The notes: generated from the sequence alone by a model not told the origin. DNA of 64,000 bases from Fomitopsis serialis (GCF_022376445.1 NW_025955055.1:62001-126000); one strand, 5' to 3'. Shown: positions 36,997 to 50,500, counted from the stretch's first letter. Translations and numbers: made by a program.

Positions 36997-37890
36997 GCAG
37001 GCGAGGTCAAAGGCACATGGGAGGCCAACTACTTGAACTTGGCGACGCAGTACGCCATGTATTGCAATTCCAGCGTGTGACCGCCTGTAATCCGGTATCA
37101 GCCTGGACCTTCCAGAGGAGACCTTAGATGCAGGACTGTGATCGCCACCCCTACTATGGCTTCTGAGTGACAGGGATCCATGGGTGTGCCCATTCCTGAG
37201 GACGACGTGTCCAAATCAGCGACTCGTCATGTCAACATGTTGGTCAATCGTTCGAAAGGACACATTGTGACGAACCAGGCTGTACAGCCGCTTTGTTACA
37301 TGAGTGCATTAGTATGTATCATCATGCGGGGCTGTCCTTTCGCCGATCACGGAGCGGACTCGAGGGCTCCGACCTGAGAATTCAACAAGAACGCCAAGCA
37401 ACGGCGAGTCTAGCATTTGCTGACGAAGTGCTACACAGCGGTATACAGAATCGCTACCATGCCGCAAGTACCAGGTACCGAATATTATACACAGTTTTGG
37501 GGGATACTAGATGGGTCAACGGCGATGACCGCGATGGATAGATGAGAGCAGAATAGATAGCGAGCGAGTCCGTGGTCCGTGAAGGATGGTATGTCTGGTA
37601 AGCAGGTAGTGCGGCTCTGCGCGAGCGCGATGCAAAGGTGGTACTAAGCGAGGGGCTAGGTAGGCAAACGAGTAGTAGGGTGGGTTGGGGTGTAGCTACA
37701 TTGATCAAGGTGTCCGCGTCGAGTGGGCGCAGGCCGACCGCCCGCGGAGCAGCACTAATACTGTTGGTGATATTATTCCTTTCTCTTTCTCCTGTCTGTT
37801 GCAACTTCTCCACAAGCATCGCAAAAACTTCATGTTGGGTGGGCCTTAGGCCGAGAGGGGGTACCAGTCGTCGGCCCAAGGTCCCGTCGT
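36997..37890. other. Intergenic region, mostly empty
   Basis: A plus-strand frame ending TGA at about 37078-37080 reads FDGSQAGEVKGTWEANYLNL and could be a stray terminal exon; no upstream exons could be joined to it. Nothing else is recognised. The right end holds the 3' UTR of the XPT1-like gene. Confidence 0.35.
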
Positions 37891-40675
37891 TCAACGCCTC
37901 TCCCACTCCGCAGGCTCCGGCCACCTGTGTTCCTGCCATTCCTTGAACAGCGGCGCAACGTACTCCTCGTGGCCCTTCTCCACATCGTCGTTGATGCATA
38001 TCAGTGCCGCGTCCGTCGTCTCGTCCACGCGCTGGAGCATCGCCTTCACCTGCTCCGTATGCAAGAGCATCTCGAACATTGCGGGCGTGTTCCCGACCAC
38101 GTACCGGTACCGCTGCAGCACCCGCAGCGTCCACGCGCGCACGTTGCGCTCGCCCGCCGTGCCCATCACGCCGCGCAGCGAGAAGTCGCCGTCTTCAAAG
38201 CGAGGGACGAGCGGCAGGTGCGGCATCGTGTCAGACGGCTCTGCGAAACCAGGTATCTTGGCGGAGAGGTCGGCGAGTTGGCGTTCAGGAGCAGGGAGGA
38301 AAGCTGAGATGCCCAGATGTCCGCTCGCTCGTGCGAGGGCAGTGATGACTTCAACGTCACAACGGCATTTAGAGAGTGCGCACAGCATAACAAGGAGGAA
38401 AGCACGCACTGCAGTCACCGCACTGCGGGTTCTCAAACGCGACGTGCTTGAAGACGTCGGACGCACGCGAGTAGCCTGCGAAGCACTCATCATAGCTGAT
38501 CGTACACGTCAGGAGGTCGTCTTCCGCAACGTCCGGTGTGACTCGACTGAAAGGCGCGCCCGTTCCGAGCCCAGCGTATGCGTACCCGTCCAGCGAGGCT
38601 GTTCATCCGTCAGCACACTTCATCGCACCGAGAGTAACATCTGAGCACTCACAAAACACATACGACGTCTTTCCCAATCCACCCTCCAAACCGCTCTCGC
38701 GCAGGGCACTCTCCACCCTCTCCCCCTCAAGCGTATACCGATGGTCCGCGGTCACAACTACTTCCCTGGCACCCACACCCTCCGCGCTCACCTGTGCCCA
38801 CGCCCTCCGTTCCTCCTCCACGCCCCACGCATCGTCCACGCCCCCATGCCGCCCAACGACCCACGCCCACAAGAGTGCCTCCCTTGCGCGCTCGACAATA
38901 AAATGCGCATGGAGTAGCATCGTATTCACATCGCTCGGCGTACCGGGGCCCGCAGTCTCGCGGAAGAGATGGCCCGCGGCGCGCGCGAACGCGCCCGGCC
39001 AGACCGTCTCGATCTCCGCGAGGATCGGCGCGGAGACGACCTTCGCTTCGTGCATGACGTACGGGCGGTGCCGCGCGCCGAAACGCTGGCCTGTGGGCAG
39101 GTACGGGTCAGTGGTGAGCGGTGCTTGGGAGGGCGCGGAGGGCGCGACGCACTGAGCATGAAGTTCGACTCGCCCATGCCCCGCCACTCGCCCTTCGTGA
39201 GCACGGTGGGCGGGTCAGGCGGGACCATGAGGCCGGTGTCGAGGTGCAGGACGATGCCGTACGCTGGATGAGTGTGAGGAATTGCGCTGCAGCCAAGGGT
39301 CGAGTGCACCCACCGGGCGTGTAAAACGTCGCAGGCTGTAGCGGTACGCCAAAGAACAAATCATCGTTCTGGGAATGAGCTATTAACAACCGTGCGACGT
39401 CCAGGCACACAATCGCTCACCATGTAGACACTGTATCAATGCGCGGCGGAATGTATGAGGTCGGCCGGGGCCGAGGGACGGTCATGAAGGTGCGAACCAC
39501 TCACAAGTGATCAGAAATGCCTTTCACATGACCGAGCTGCGACTCAATGGCGAGGCTATAGAACGCAAACATGCCCGTCAGCGCCGCACCACGCCCGCCC
39601 GCACACCACGATAATCCTTCACAGCTGCGGACGAGAAAAGCGCTGCTACGCACCTGTTGAAGTTGGTGCCGATGTACGGGCGGAAGATCTCGGCGTGGTG
39701 CACGATGTCGAGGCCGACGTCGCCGTCCTGCCAGCCGGCCCGCGTTTGCTTGGCGAGGTCGAGCCATTGTGGGATCTGCGAGAGGCGCCAGGAGGCGGAC
39801 TGGGTGAAATTGGGGGAGGGGACAGGGAAGTCAGAGGTGAGGAGGAGCATGCGGTTGAGGTGGGGGCGGAAGGAGGCAAGGACGGAGCGGAATGAATGCC
39901 GGAGCTCGTCATTGTCGCTATTCGCCTGGGATCAGCACTGAAAGCAAGGGGAGAGGGGGGCGAGGACATACCGGTACATACGGTCAGGCGTGCCCGTGGC
40001 GGATGGCCGCCAAGGATCCTTGGAGTCGTAGCGGTGCATGGCGTCCTTCTTGGCCTGCTGCTCGGAGAGGTCCGAGCCGTTCACCCATGTCCAGACAAAG
40101 TCGAACTTGGGCGGGTCCGGTGTGGAGCAGGGCACACCCTGGGCGAAATAGGCGTCGATGCATTCCACGGGCAGCGGGTCAGAATGCGGACGGAGCGTCG
40201 GTGGCGGGGGGGTGTCCTCCGGGAATACCTGAAAGAGAGGATAGGTCACGTTATGTGAGCTAATGGAAGACGGAACGGGTGGTGGCAGCGGTGTGGATGG
40301 GGATGGGGTAGGGACCGGACGAACAACAGTAGGGGTATAAGTTTGAGTAGGTACCTGAAAGGGCATATAAGAAGTGTGGAGAGACGCAAGGGTGTCGTAG
40401 TCGAGTTCATAGTCGTCCCAATCGCCGACGTAGAAGCGGACAACGTAGAAGAGAAGGGCAAGGGCGGGGGCGAACAAGATGATGAAGGTGCCCCGACGTC
40501 GAAGGAGCGAGCTCGAGTAGTCGGCAAAGCTCTTGGTCGGGGTGGCTGCCCACAGTGGAGTGAGCGGGAGGTAGATGGCGGAGTCGGGGCGGGGACGAGG
40601 GATGGAGAGACGAGGGACAGAAAGCCTCATAATTGCATGCGGGGAAGAAGAAGAAGGAGGGGTGAAGGAGGTCAT
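37891..40675 (-). CDS. XPT1: Stealth-type sugar-phosphate transferase, XPT1-like
   Basis: Predicted Golgi type II membrane enzyme of the Stealth family, which includes Cryptococcus Xpt1 (xylose-phosphate transfer to protein O-mannose glycans). Nine exons sum to 759 residues in one frame: 40675-39972, 39917-39654, 39555-39505, 39430-39421, 39368-39314, 39263-39153, 39090-38653, 38598-38410, 38348-37891. A signal-anchor helix (FIILFAPALALLFYVV, about residue 60) precedes a Pro/Thr-rich stem, CR1 FDFVWTWVNGSD (~192), CR2 NDELRHSFRSVL with RMLLLTSDFP (~236-270), CR3 HFVYMNDDLFFG (~340) and CR4 ICINDDVEKGHEE (~725). The fourth exon is only 10 bp and encodes part of CR3. ATG 40630 is an alternative start. 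The exact donor and acceptor cannot be told from sequence. Confidence 0.9.
39421..39430 (-). other. 10-bp microexon of the XPT1-like gene
   Basis: TGTCTACATG is bounded by ...ACAG and GTGAGC. It is required to read HF-VYM-NDDLFFG across the Stealth CR3 motif and keeps the overall frame. Confidence 0.85.
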
Positions 40676-41091
40676 GCAACTTGTATGTAAGGATTCAACA
40701 AGACGCTGGGCAGCGAAGGTGCCGCCGCAGCACTCGGCAGCCGAGACACTCGTGAAGACGTGAACGGTGGAAGAGAGGCCGACGATGCCGGTGGCTATCG
40801 GACGGTGCGGCAGGCGGCACTCGCGGGGGCAGCGCACGGACGGGGATGGTGGTCGTCGGGAGGGAGGCGGTCGTGTGCTGCAGCCACCGCAACAGCGAGC
40901 TCGCCTCCGCCCGCTCGCTCCAAGCCACTCCAAGCCACCTCGGCTCCCCGGCACACACCCGATCGCCAGATCCTGCCACGATCGCCCCGGGCTTGGCACA
41001 CCGGCCGGGTCCGCGCACCAGCTTAGGTAAGCCGCTCCGTCAGGGGTGATATCATTGAGGTGCTTATCTGATAACTAACCACCCTAATTAT
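40676..41091. other. Promoter side of the XPT1-like gene
   Basis: 416 bp between the RRP6 stop and the XPT1-like start, both on the minus strand. GC-rich. No further feature is recognised. Confidence 0.4.
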
Positions 41092-44000
41092 CTACCGGAA
41101 CGTCCGTGTCTGGTTCCCGCTCTGCGGCTGCGCACGCGCGGGCGGCGGCGCAGGAAAGTCGCCGTACTGGTATCCAGCAACTGCAGCACCTCAGCACCTC
41201 AGCACACCGCACCACACACAGATGCAACACAGACGCACCTTGTTTCTTTTTCCGTTTCTTCGCGCCCGCGTCCTCCGCATCTGGCTCGGGCTCCTCGTCC
41301 AGAATATTTGACACCGCTCCATAGTCAAACGCCTCCACCGCCTCTGCTCCGTCACCCTTTGCGCCCTTCGCCACCCTTTTTCGCTTCTTCCCCCGACGCT
41401 GTCCGACCACCACAATCGAGTCGTCTTCCACCGCCTCGGTCCGTGTTCGCTGCGCAGCTGGCACAAATGGTATTTCGACCGCCTCTTCCACGGCTGGACC
41501 CGAGTCCGCAGCACCCTCTCCATCCGCATCCGCGCCTTCCTTGACGGCCTTGTTCGCATCTGGCACAGGCGACCCAGAAGTCTCCACAGCCGGCACGGAT
41601 GGCGCGATGACAAGGGTACCATGAATTCTTGCCACCAATTCTCTGAACCGTATCTTTGTGTCAGGCGCCCCCGATGGCCGCTGTTCACGAACAACTCTTA
41701 TCAGCTCGATCCCCCCATCCGGGGTCAAACCACTCACCGCACCGACCCGCGACGCCTCCCCGAACAGCGCACTGCCCGCCGCGGCGAACGTCGCACCTCC
41801 CTTCACCTCCACCCTCGCCACCACCGGGTTGCTGAACAGCGCGGAGGCCACCGCAGCACCCGCCTTGGGCGCCCGCGATGCTATCAAACCGCGCAAATTC
41901 ACAGCGTCAGTTCACAACCAGGCACACGACCCGAGCCAGATCAGGCACGCACCATGCGCCCACAGGTCCGTTGAATGAGTGGGAGTGCTCACGGGCCCCG
42001 CATGCGCAGGTGCCGCCTCGGCCGCCATCTCAACGCCCCCGTCCGGAATCTGCACTCCAGCCACAGACGCGTCGGCTGGCGCGCCCGCCGGCGCAGTCGC
42101 CGTCTTCGCGGCGCCCTTGACCGCGTCCCGGATCGCGTCCAGCAGCTCCTTCGCGCGCCGCCTCACAACCGGCGGCACGGGGTGGAACACCGACAGCAGC
42201 GCTGCCATATCCGGCGGCGGCTTCTCCGCAAGCACGAACAAGTAATGGTTCGGCAACACGTACCTATGCGCACCACGAACCGCCATCAGCACCGCACCGA
42301 CCACACCGAAATTGAAGGCACCCTAGACCACTCACCGCGTGCTCTCGTCTTCCTCCCTCGCCACCCGATTGCGCCACGCATGCACGCACCGGTACACCGC
42401 CCTCTGCACCACGTGCACACTCCCCCACCCGCCTGCGCCTCCGCGCCCGCCGTCAGCGCGCCCTTGTTCCACTTCCGCGCGAGCGTGTCCCACCCGCCGG
42501 GCCCGCTCCCCTCCTCGTGGTCGTACCGCTCCTTCTCGTACACCCGCAGCGCCGTCTCCTCCGAGCGCGCGAGCACCTCGCGGACGAGTGCGTGCGCAGG
42601 CGGCGTCTGGTTCTGGGTCTGATTTTGTGATTGTGACTGCGACGAGGGCGGGGTCCCCGCACGCGATTGGGAGCGCGACTGGCTCTGGGCGCGGTCGAGC
42701 AGAGCGTTCCGGAGGTTGTCGTAGATGTAGAGCAGGAAGTGCGTGTCGGAGCGCGCGTAGGCGAGCATCTCCTCCGGTAGGGGCCGGATCCGCCAGTCGG
42801 CGAGCTGGTACTTCTTGTCCGCGGTGAAGTCGCAGTACATTTCTAGTAGAGTCGCTAGGCTGTGACGGGGAAAGTCTGTTTATCGTGAGTTATGGACTGT
42901 ATTATAAGAGAAGATGATTTGCGCACCAAGCACCTTCGACGCGTGGTAAGTGTCGAAGAGGTTCACGATGTATAGATTGAAGTCCTGCTGGAGCCACACG
43001 ATGTCGCTCTCAGCTCCATGCAGTACCTAGCGCCAACTCCTTCAGCCAATACAATTCACAAATCGTAAAACAACGTGCACACGCACCTGCACGATCCTCG
43101 GATCCGTAAACACCTCATTCAGCGCCTCGAGCTCCTCCCTCAGCGCGAGCGTGTCCACGACCCAGTCCTCCTCCCGCGTGCTGACCTGCATTAGACACAC
43201 GAACCCCGCGAACGTGCGGTAGCTGTGGTGCTCGAGGTCGATCGCGATTTCGCGCGCACCGCGGAGCTTATCGAGCATCGCTGTGAGCGCGGCGGGCGTG
43301 GACACCCATGTGAAGGGCGTCACGTCGAAGGAGCGCGGAGCGATGGGTGGGGCGGAGGCGAACATGTGCGCGGGGTAGGGCGTGTGTCGGATTTCGTAGC
43401 GGTATGGGTGAAGACTGCGGTAGAATGTTTAGCGGGTAGTTCAGTAATAGCGGATAGTGCACGCACGCGCTCGGTCCAGAGACATCCTCTTCGGAATCCT
43501 CGTCCCTGAGGTTATATCCAAGAGGCACCTGCGCATTGTACTTGTGCTTGAGTGTGGGCTGCCACATTGACATGTTCCCGTTGTCCGGTCTTCGCTTGAA
43601 GCTGAGCTGCGGCTTCGCGAGTGTGGAGGCATGTTGCAGCGCAGGGTCGAGCCTCCCGGGCGGGGCGTTCGGTCTCTTCGTCTTCTGTGCAGCGGGCTGC
43701 GCCGGGTTCACGGTGATCGCTGGGGGCTTCGAGCGGCCGAGAAACTCGTCCAAGCAAATATCCTGTGGGTCGAACACGAGGTGTTAGACTTCCGCTCCTC
43801 CGAGCCAGCCCCACAACAAACGAGAAATCATTCCTCACTGCACGCTCAAGCAACTGGTCCACCGGGTCCACGACCATCGCATGGAAACTATCCACCACAT
43901 CGTCTTCGCTCTCCAGCCTCGCCTTTCCCTTCCTCTTTGCCGCCGCGCTAGAGTCGGTCGTGGAGACGAGAGCGAGCAGACGGTTTGTAAGCGCGAGAAC

Positions 44001-44182
44001 GCGCGCAGAGGCGGCATCGAGGTCCTTCGCGAAGCCGCGGTCGACAGAGCGGTGGAAGGGGATGTCGGCAGGGAGCTGTGCGGCGTGCTTGGTCGCTTTG
44101 AGGGCGGCGGTTGGAGGGCGGTGTTGTAGTCGTTGAAGGAGGCGGGCGTGAGTGCCGCGGCGGAGGTAGATGGCTCTGCCAT
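41092..44182 (-). CDS. RRP6: Nuclear exosome 3'-5' exoribonuclease RRP6
   Basis: DEDD-Y exonuclease of the nuclear exosome, acting on rRNA, snoRNA and cryptic transcripts. N-terminal PMC2NT-like region ([29 protein letters not shown]), then [10 protein letters not shown]. The catalytic domain shows motif [16 protein letters not shown], motif [18 protein letters not shown] and motif [15 protein letters not shown]. An HRDC-type domain ([16 protein letters not shown], then [20 protein letters not shown]) and a basic tail with KKRKRV (likely nuclear localisation) follow, ending [12 protein letters not shown]. Introns are short GT-AG. Two one-base frame breaks are needed: at about 44111 (after NTALQ) and in the C5 run at 42422-42426 (before the [10 protein letters not shown] helix). 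Conserved sequence continues on both sides, so an assembly error is likely. Confidence 0.93.
42422..42426 (-). other. Apparent 1-bp loss in RRP6
   Basis: Frame AEAQAGG continues as [17 protein letters not shown] only if this five-base homopolymer had six bases. Confidence 0.7.
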
Positions 44183-44488
44183 TCTGGAGAGCGTACTTGT
44201 AGAGATGTAGAAAACCAAGGTGGACTCGCTGCCAGTGCCGGCGCGCTTGCGAAAACCGCGCTCGTGACCTCGCCACTTTGCCGCCAAAGAGGAAAGGCGC
44301 CGACGATGCGTTCCGGAAGTAGCGCAGAGGGCGCACCGGTAATTGGGTACCCGGCGTCGATTGTGTCCCTCACCTCAACAGCCTGAACTGCTTCGCCCCC
44401 GCAGGCAACGGGGCCATGCTACTCACCTTCGTCCACAGTTCTTCTCGCCTTTAGACCCGTCAATTCCGGAGCACTGCACTTTCATTTC
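44183..44488. promoter_or_regulatory. Shared promoter region between RRP6 and the DHHC gene
   Basis: 306 bp separate the divergent starts. It must contain both promoters. No TATA-like box is obvious. Confidence 0.55.
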
Positions 44489-45820
44489 ATGCCGCGCGAA
44501 GTCAGGCGGAACACGCTACTACACATCCCGGACATGCCTGCTCCGCGAACGACCCACTGGGACGACGAGGACGAGGATGATAGCACCCCTCGCGTCCGAA
44601 AGCGATGGTTCCACTACATTCCGCTCTTTCGTAAGTCTTACCCCCCGGTTCCGTTCTGGAGCTCACGTCGAGCACGGCAGTGGCTGTGCTTCTAATGCTG
44701 CTACCACACCCTTCTCTTCTGCTCGTCCTCGTCAACTACCACCTCCGTGTGCTTCATTCTACATCACGCTTCCTCACGCATCTCCTCGCCACATATACTC
44801 TTACCTTCCTGGCTTTCTCTTCTCTCATCCTGATACTCGCGCGCGACCCTGGACCCGTAACTTCCCCGAAGGCGGCGGAGGAAGCGGACGACGAGCGGGA
44901 GGACATGGACTTCATGCAGGCGCTCCTTGCGACCGATAACGACGAGCCGCACGACAAGCGGCCGAGCAAGTGGTGTCGGAAGTGCTCCGCGCCAAAGCCC
45001 GAGCGGACACACCATTGTAGTACATGCGGTAGGTGTGTCCTCAAAATGGGTGAGTTTCTAGGCTCGCATGGTCCGCTGAATGTACGTAGTGACGGTACCG
45101 AAAGACCACCACTGTTACTGGCTAGGAGATAAATGTATTGTAAGTCCTGCTACCGTTTGCCGGACATTGACTGCGGACGTCCCTGACACCGTTCAAGGGC
45201 CACCGCACGTACGCCGCGTTCCTCCATCTACTCACCTGCATTGTATTGCTCTCTGTTACATCGCCGTCCTGTGTGTACAAGCGGTGTACTTCGCCTTCAC
45301 CAACCCACTAGCCATCGTACGTGTCTAGCGCCCGGCGTCCGTAAGTACCAGCAGTTCACCATCCTAATCCGTCGCGCAGGACGAGAACACACCACTGCAC
45401 GACATATACCTCGCATTTTATGGAATCGTCATGGCCCTCGTGTTCGGGTCTTTTGGATGTACCACATATACCTCACGACGTGCGTGCGCTTCCAGATGGC
45501 GTGCTCACTGCTCATCCCCACCTGACTTCCCCTCCCCTATACATACGCACAGGACGAACCAGACGACGCTCGAGAACGTGTCCCCCTTCCTCCTCCTCCG
45601 CCATCTCCCGCCGCTCCCGCGCTCCTCGCCGGACGCGCAGTCCCTCCCCGACGCGCCTCTCGAGCACCAGCTCTCACACGCGCAGCGGCGCCTCGTGCGC
45701 GACGCGCACTTCCACGTCCGGGTGTACGACGTCGGCTGGTGGAAGAACTGGGCGCAGGTCGCGGGGTGGGACCGACCATGGGGATGGGTGCACAAGTTGC
45801 TGGTGGGGGGCGGGTGGTGA
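44489..45820 (+). CDS. DHHC palmitoyltransferase
   Basis: Integral membrane protein S-acyltransferase. Six exons: 44489-44630, 44681-45049, 45105-45139, 45198-45316, 45380-45479, 45553-45820. Order: N-terminal acidic tail, two helices (LAVLLMLLPHPSLLLVLVNY, LATYTLTFLAFSSLILIL), the Cys-rich core WCRKCSAPKPERTHHCSTCGRC, catalytic DHHCYW, GHRTYAAFLHLLTC helix, a second helix pair, the TTxE motif in TNQTTLEN, and a C-terminal tail WWKNWAQVAG. Odd: the catalytic motif has Tyr where DHHCPW is usual. Two T-run breaks interrupt the frame: TT at 45256-45257 (before YIAVLCVQAVYF) and TTTT at 45451-45454 (before WMYHIYLTT). Restoring one T at each recovers the family sequence, so both are probably base losses in the assembly. 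Confidence 0.88.
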
Positions 45821-47500
45821 GTGGTTTCTGTTTTTTTATTGCCGCGGGCGGCGAGGTGACGTGGCCGCGTGGGCGTGTTTTTCTAGCAAGGGTGACGGGC
45901 AGACATTTCCTAGGAATCCGCGGGCGGACAGTATGTTGCCCGCCTGGCTGCTGAGTTGTCTCTGTAGACAAGGACTAATTATTTCCGCGGACGTTTGTGC
46001 ACTGACTAATGGATGTCTCTTCCCCGGCGACTACTCGTCAGCAGCGTCGCTGACTATCTCTCTATGATGGCAGCTGCCAACTATCCTGCGTGCTTATAGA
46101 GCATTCCCCCCAAGGGTATGTTTGCAGTTAGTGCAGTATCCTCATTGCAAATACCGGGATGACCTCGTTGGGTGCTAGTGTTCAGGTAAGTGCTGGCGCT
46201 TACAGTGTGTCTCCGGGCCACCAATGCTGTGCGACTAACACGCATTCAGCATCCATAGGTTTGCTCAGCAGATATGTCTCCTTGTATGCTGTTGCATGCG
46301 CAAGGTACATCTGGTTTTGTTTCGTCGATTAGCTCGGCTATTACTCCGATGGTCTCGGCAAGCCGATTCTAAGGGCAAGCCGAACAACTATCTTCCTGAC
46401 GGTGCAAAGGTACAGTCGCTTGGAGGGCAGGTACTGCCTTTAACTGCCAAGCAGCCGACCGCGAGCGACTGCGACTAACATTGTTGGAACTGAATTAGAC
46501 AATGCGGGGTAAGTTCTGTCCTCGCTGTCCCGGTGACCTCGCGCAGCTGGCTTCCATGGCTTCGCCAACACGATTCTTCTCCCCGACTACGGTGACTCAC
46601 CCCTAGGTCCCCATTTGACCCTGACGTGAGGCCGTACGGGACCCGGTTTGCATCCGTGGTCGCGAGTCTCGACACGCGGATAGAGGCCGCGGGGTTCGCG
46701 GAGCCACAGGCGATGTGTTAGCGCCTTCTGATGGGGCCAGAAGGTGTAACACGACGTGAGCGGACGTAGGCGTGCCGTCAGAGCGGAGGCGTCTTTCCAC
46801 GGACTGTCTTCGTCAATGAACAATTAGGAAGCGCGAGTGTGGCTCCAGGTCAGGCTGGTGGGTGACTCGGTTGTGTTTGATCAATGCGATGGTATGACTC
46901 AGCCTGTCTCGAGGTATTCAAATCGCTGAAGAGGTCTAGCAGGTATGGTCAAGTACTACCATCTTCCCGCGCGGATGGACGTCCGAGGACCTTATACAGC
47001 CGGCAATTCGTGCCGTTTGCCCAATCTCGCTGCTGGACAGCACCGAGGCATCGCCGCGCTGTTCGGTTACGCTTACACACGAGACCACGATGCAAAGGTA
47101 TGCAGATGTCAATTGCGACCGCAGCGTAGGCTCCAAGACGAGCTTCTTGCTACACGTTCGTAGGGGACACATGTGCGATGTTACCCCATGCGAAGGGGAA
47201 CGTGTCCGCCGTGTTGGGTCTCTCGTACACGGATCTCATCACAGGCTCGGCTGGGTGTGATGGGGGGCACTTTGTATGGCAGCGCGAAGGCGGGTGACTG
47301 GGAGAAACAAGGAATAGGCAGAGCGGGCAAGCGGGCGAGGCCAGTCAGGCGTTCTGCGCGGTGCTCACTTGATGTCATCCCCTGCTGACATAATCCCCCT
47401 GGCAGACGCGCCCAGCGCCCGTCCGGCGCCTCTGCGACACCAGCGTCACCACCGCGACCCCGCCCGCTCACCCGGTGCGGCTTAAATACTCCCCGCCACC
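45821..47500. other. Gene-poor stretch before EGT1
   Basis: Short plus-strand protein-like pieces occur (46600-46720, SPFDPDVRPYGTRFASVVAS; 46945-47100, MVKYYHLPARMDVRGPY) with possible GT-AG borders, but no family or full gene could be assembled. They may be decayed exons. TTAAATAC at 47483, 18 bp upstream of the EGT1 start, is TATA-like. Confidence 0.35.
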
Positions 47501-50500
47501 ATGTCGCACTCGCTGCATCGTCCGCCCCTTACCACCACCACGACCGCGCCCTTTCACGGCCACACATCCATGGCGTCTGCACCTGCAAACGTCGACATCA
47601 TCAACGTCCGCGCGGACAGGCGCCTTGCCGATGGCGAGGACACCATCCGCGCGCAGATCGTCGCTGGCCTCTCCAAGCCTACGGCCTAAAATCTTGCCGA
47701 CGATGCTGCTGTATGACGACCGCGGTCTGAAGCTCTACGACGACATCACACGAAGTCCCTGAGTACTACCCCTTTTCCGCCGAAGAGGAGATCCTCAAGA
47801 CCCGTGCTGACGAAATCGCGCGCGTCATGCATGCTGCCGACGGCGGCGAGGTCAAACTGACGAAGTCGTCGTCGAGCTCGGTGCTGGGTGAGTGCATCCT
47901 TCTTGCCGTTGCTTCACACACTGGGCTGGTTCTCCGCCACTCCGTGTCGATCATCCTCTATCAAGTTGTGTGTGCGTGTGGATCGTCGATCTCGTCTATC
48001 TCGCTATCTGGATCCGTTGTCGAGCCCCATGCCCGGGGCCCCGACCGCGGCTGTTCCCTTCCCTCCACGACATCCCGCCATCACGTGTCCCACTAGCATC
48101 TCAGCTCGAACTTCGGACTCCAGCGACGAAGCGCGGAAGCTAACCTTTATCTACAGGGCACTGCGCAAGACCTCACACGTCCTATCAGCACTCTCAGGCT
48201 TGGTTCCCCCCACAATGGCATCGCCGATCACCTACTATGCCCTCGATCTACAGGAACGCGAGCTTGCTCGCACCCTGAAAGAACTAAACGCGTCCGACGT
48301 CGGCGCGCAAATCAGCGGCAAGGTCTCCACCCGCGGCCTGTGCGCACGTATGACGACGGCCTCAAGTTCATCCGCGAGGGTGGCCTCGAGGGCCGCACTG
48401 GTGTCGACCGCGTCTCCGCGCGACTCTCCGAGCAGTACAAACTAGACAAGACAGGTCGGGACGTGTCGCCTAGTTCTGCCTCCGAAACCTCCTCTGGAAG
48501 AGGCAGCGACGAGACTGACGAAACTCCGCCGTCGACGCCCGGCGACCACTCGCCGCTGCACATCCTATTCTTAGGATCGTCTCTGGGCAACTTTCCCCGA
48601 GGCGATGACGCTGCGTTCTTGCAGTCCCTGCCGCTCCGCACCGGCTCCGGCGACACGCTGCTTCTCGGCTTGGATCGTGACAACGACCCGAAGGATATTG
48701 AGACCGCGTACAATGACCCACAGGGCGTCACCGAGGCTTTCATCATGAACGGCCTCAAGTGTGCTGGAAAAGCGCTAGGCGACGAAGGCTTGTTTGTCGA
48801 GAACAAGTGGGCATACGTTGGCCGATACAACAAAGACCAGCGTATGTTCTGTTACTTGTGATCCATGCTAGCTTCACTCAATGTTGGGCAGGCCGTCATG
48901 AGGCATTCTACAAGTCCCTCGAGGACCAGACCATCATCGACCCTGTCAGCAAAGCAGTCTACTCGTTCAAAGCAGACGAGCTCGTCAGTGTCGAGGTATC
49001 ACATAAGGTACATACCTCGACGTAACCCATATGCCATGTCTTCTGACCGGTCCTCTGTAGTACTCCGACCGCGATGCCTACAGACTGTTCAACGAAGCGA
49101 ACCTGCGACCCATTCATCGCTGGACCGACAGCTCCTCGCGCTACTCCCTCTGGCTACTCGAGCGCCCTTCCTTCCTCTTCTCCCTTCTCTCACCGCCCGA
49201 GGCGGAGCGCTCCCGTTCAGCATGCCGACGCTGGACGAGTGGCAGACGATGTGGGCCGCGTGGGACTTCATCACACAGCGGATGATCCCGCCGTCGATGC
49301 TCTTCCAAAAGCCGATCGACCTCAGGCACATCTGCCTGTTCTATATGGGGCACATCCCGACGTTCTTGTCGATTCATCTGTGTAGACTGCTCGGAGAGGC
49401 GGATACAGAGCCTGCGCACTTCAAGGTAAGGGTTTTAAGGTCTGCGCTCGCAGTAGTTGGGATGCTTATGGTCCTTGCAGTACATATTTGAAGTAAGATC
49501 AGCAGAGAGCCGTCTCTGGTCCATTTATGTCCGAAGAGCGAGATCCTGACGTACTTTTTAGCGAGGGATCGACCCCAACGTGGACGACCCTACTCAGTGC
49601 CATGTACGTCATCTATCTCATGAATGGCTTCACACTGACACCTCCACAGTCTCACTCAGAGGTTCCCACGCGCGACGAAGACTGGCCATCTGTCGCCGAC
49701 ATCCTTCAGTACCAGAGCAGGGTGCGGAAGCGGATCATCAAACTTTACGACGACTTCGAGTCCGGGTCGGTCGTCCTCACGAGGAAGATTGCTCGCGTCA
49801 TGTTCATGACTCTCGAGCACGAGGCGTTCCATGCTGAGGTAAATGGCATGCATCGTAATGCTGTATCATCCTGACGGACGCCCGCATAGACGCTTCTCTA
49901 CATGCTGCTCCAGCGTGCCGGTACGGGTACGATTCCTCCAAGCGGGTTCACTCCCCCCGCATGGTCCACTCTCACCGACTCCTGGGACCGTGCTCCACAC
50001 CCGAAGGATCGCACTGTGAAGCTCGGACCGGCCACCATCACGCTCGGGCATGATGATGATGAGGCGGATGACGCCTCGACTGACGTCGCAACGCACGAGT
50101 TTGGGTGGGACAACGAGCATCCGAAAAGGCAGGTCGATGTTGGCGCGTTCAAGATCGAGTGGCGCCCCGTGACGAACGGCGAGTTCTACGAGTACTATGT
50201 TGACAAGGGCAAGGACGTGATGAAGTTCCCCGCGAGCTGGGTCGAGATCAATGGCGAGGTTCATGTACGCTCATGTTCCTTTCTATATGTCGTCTCCCGT
50301 GTTGACACGAGGTACCAAGGTCCGCACGCTGTATGGTCCGGTTCCCATCAAGGTTGCCTGGCACTGGCCCATCATCACCTCGTTCGAGAACTTGTCCACC
50401 TACGCGAGTGTGAAGGGCGGACGCATCCCAACTGAGCCCGAGCTCCGCATCTTCCTTGACATGTTCGAGAGTGGCTATGAGGGTGGTGCAAACGTCGGTT

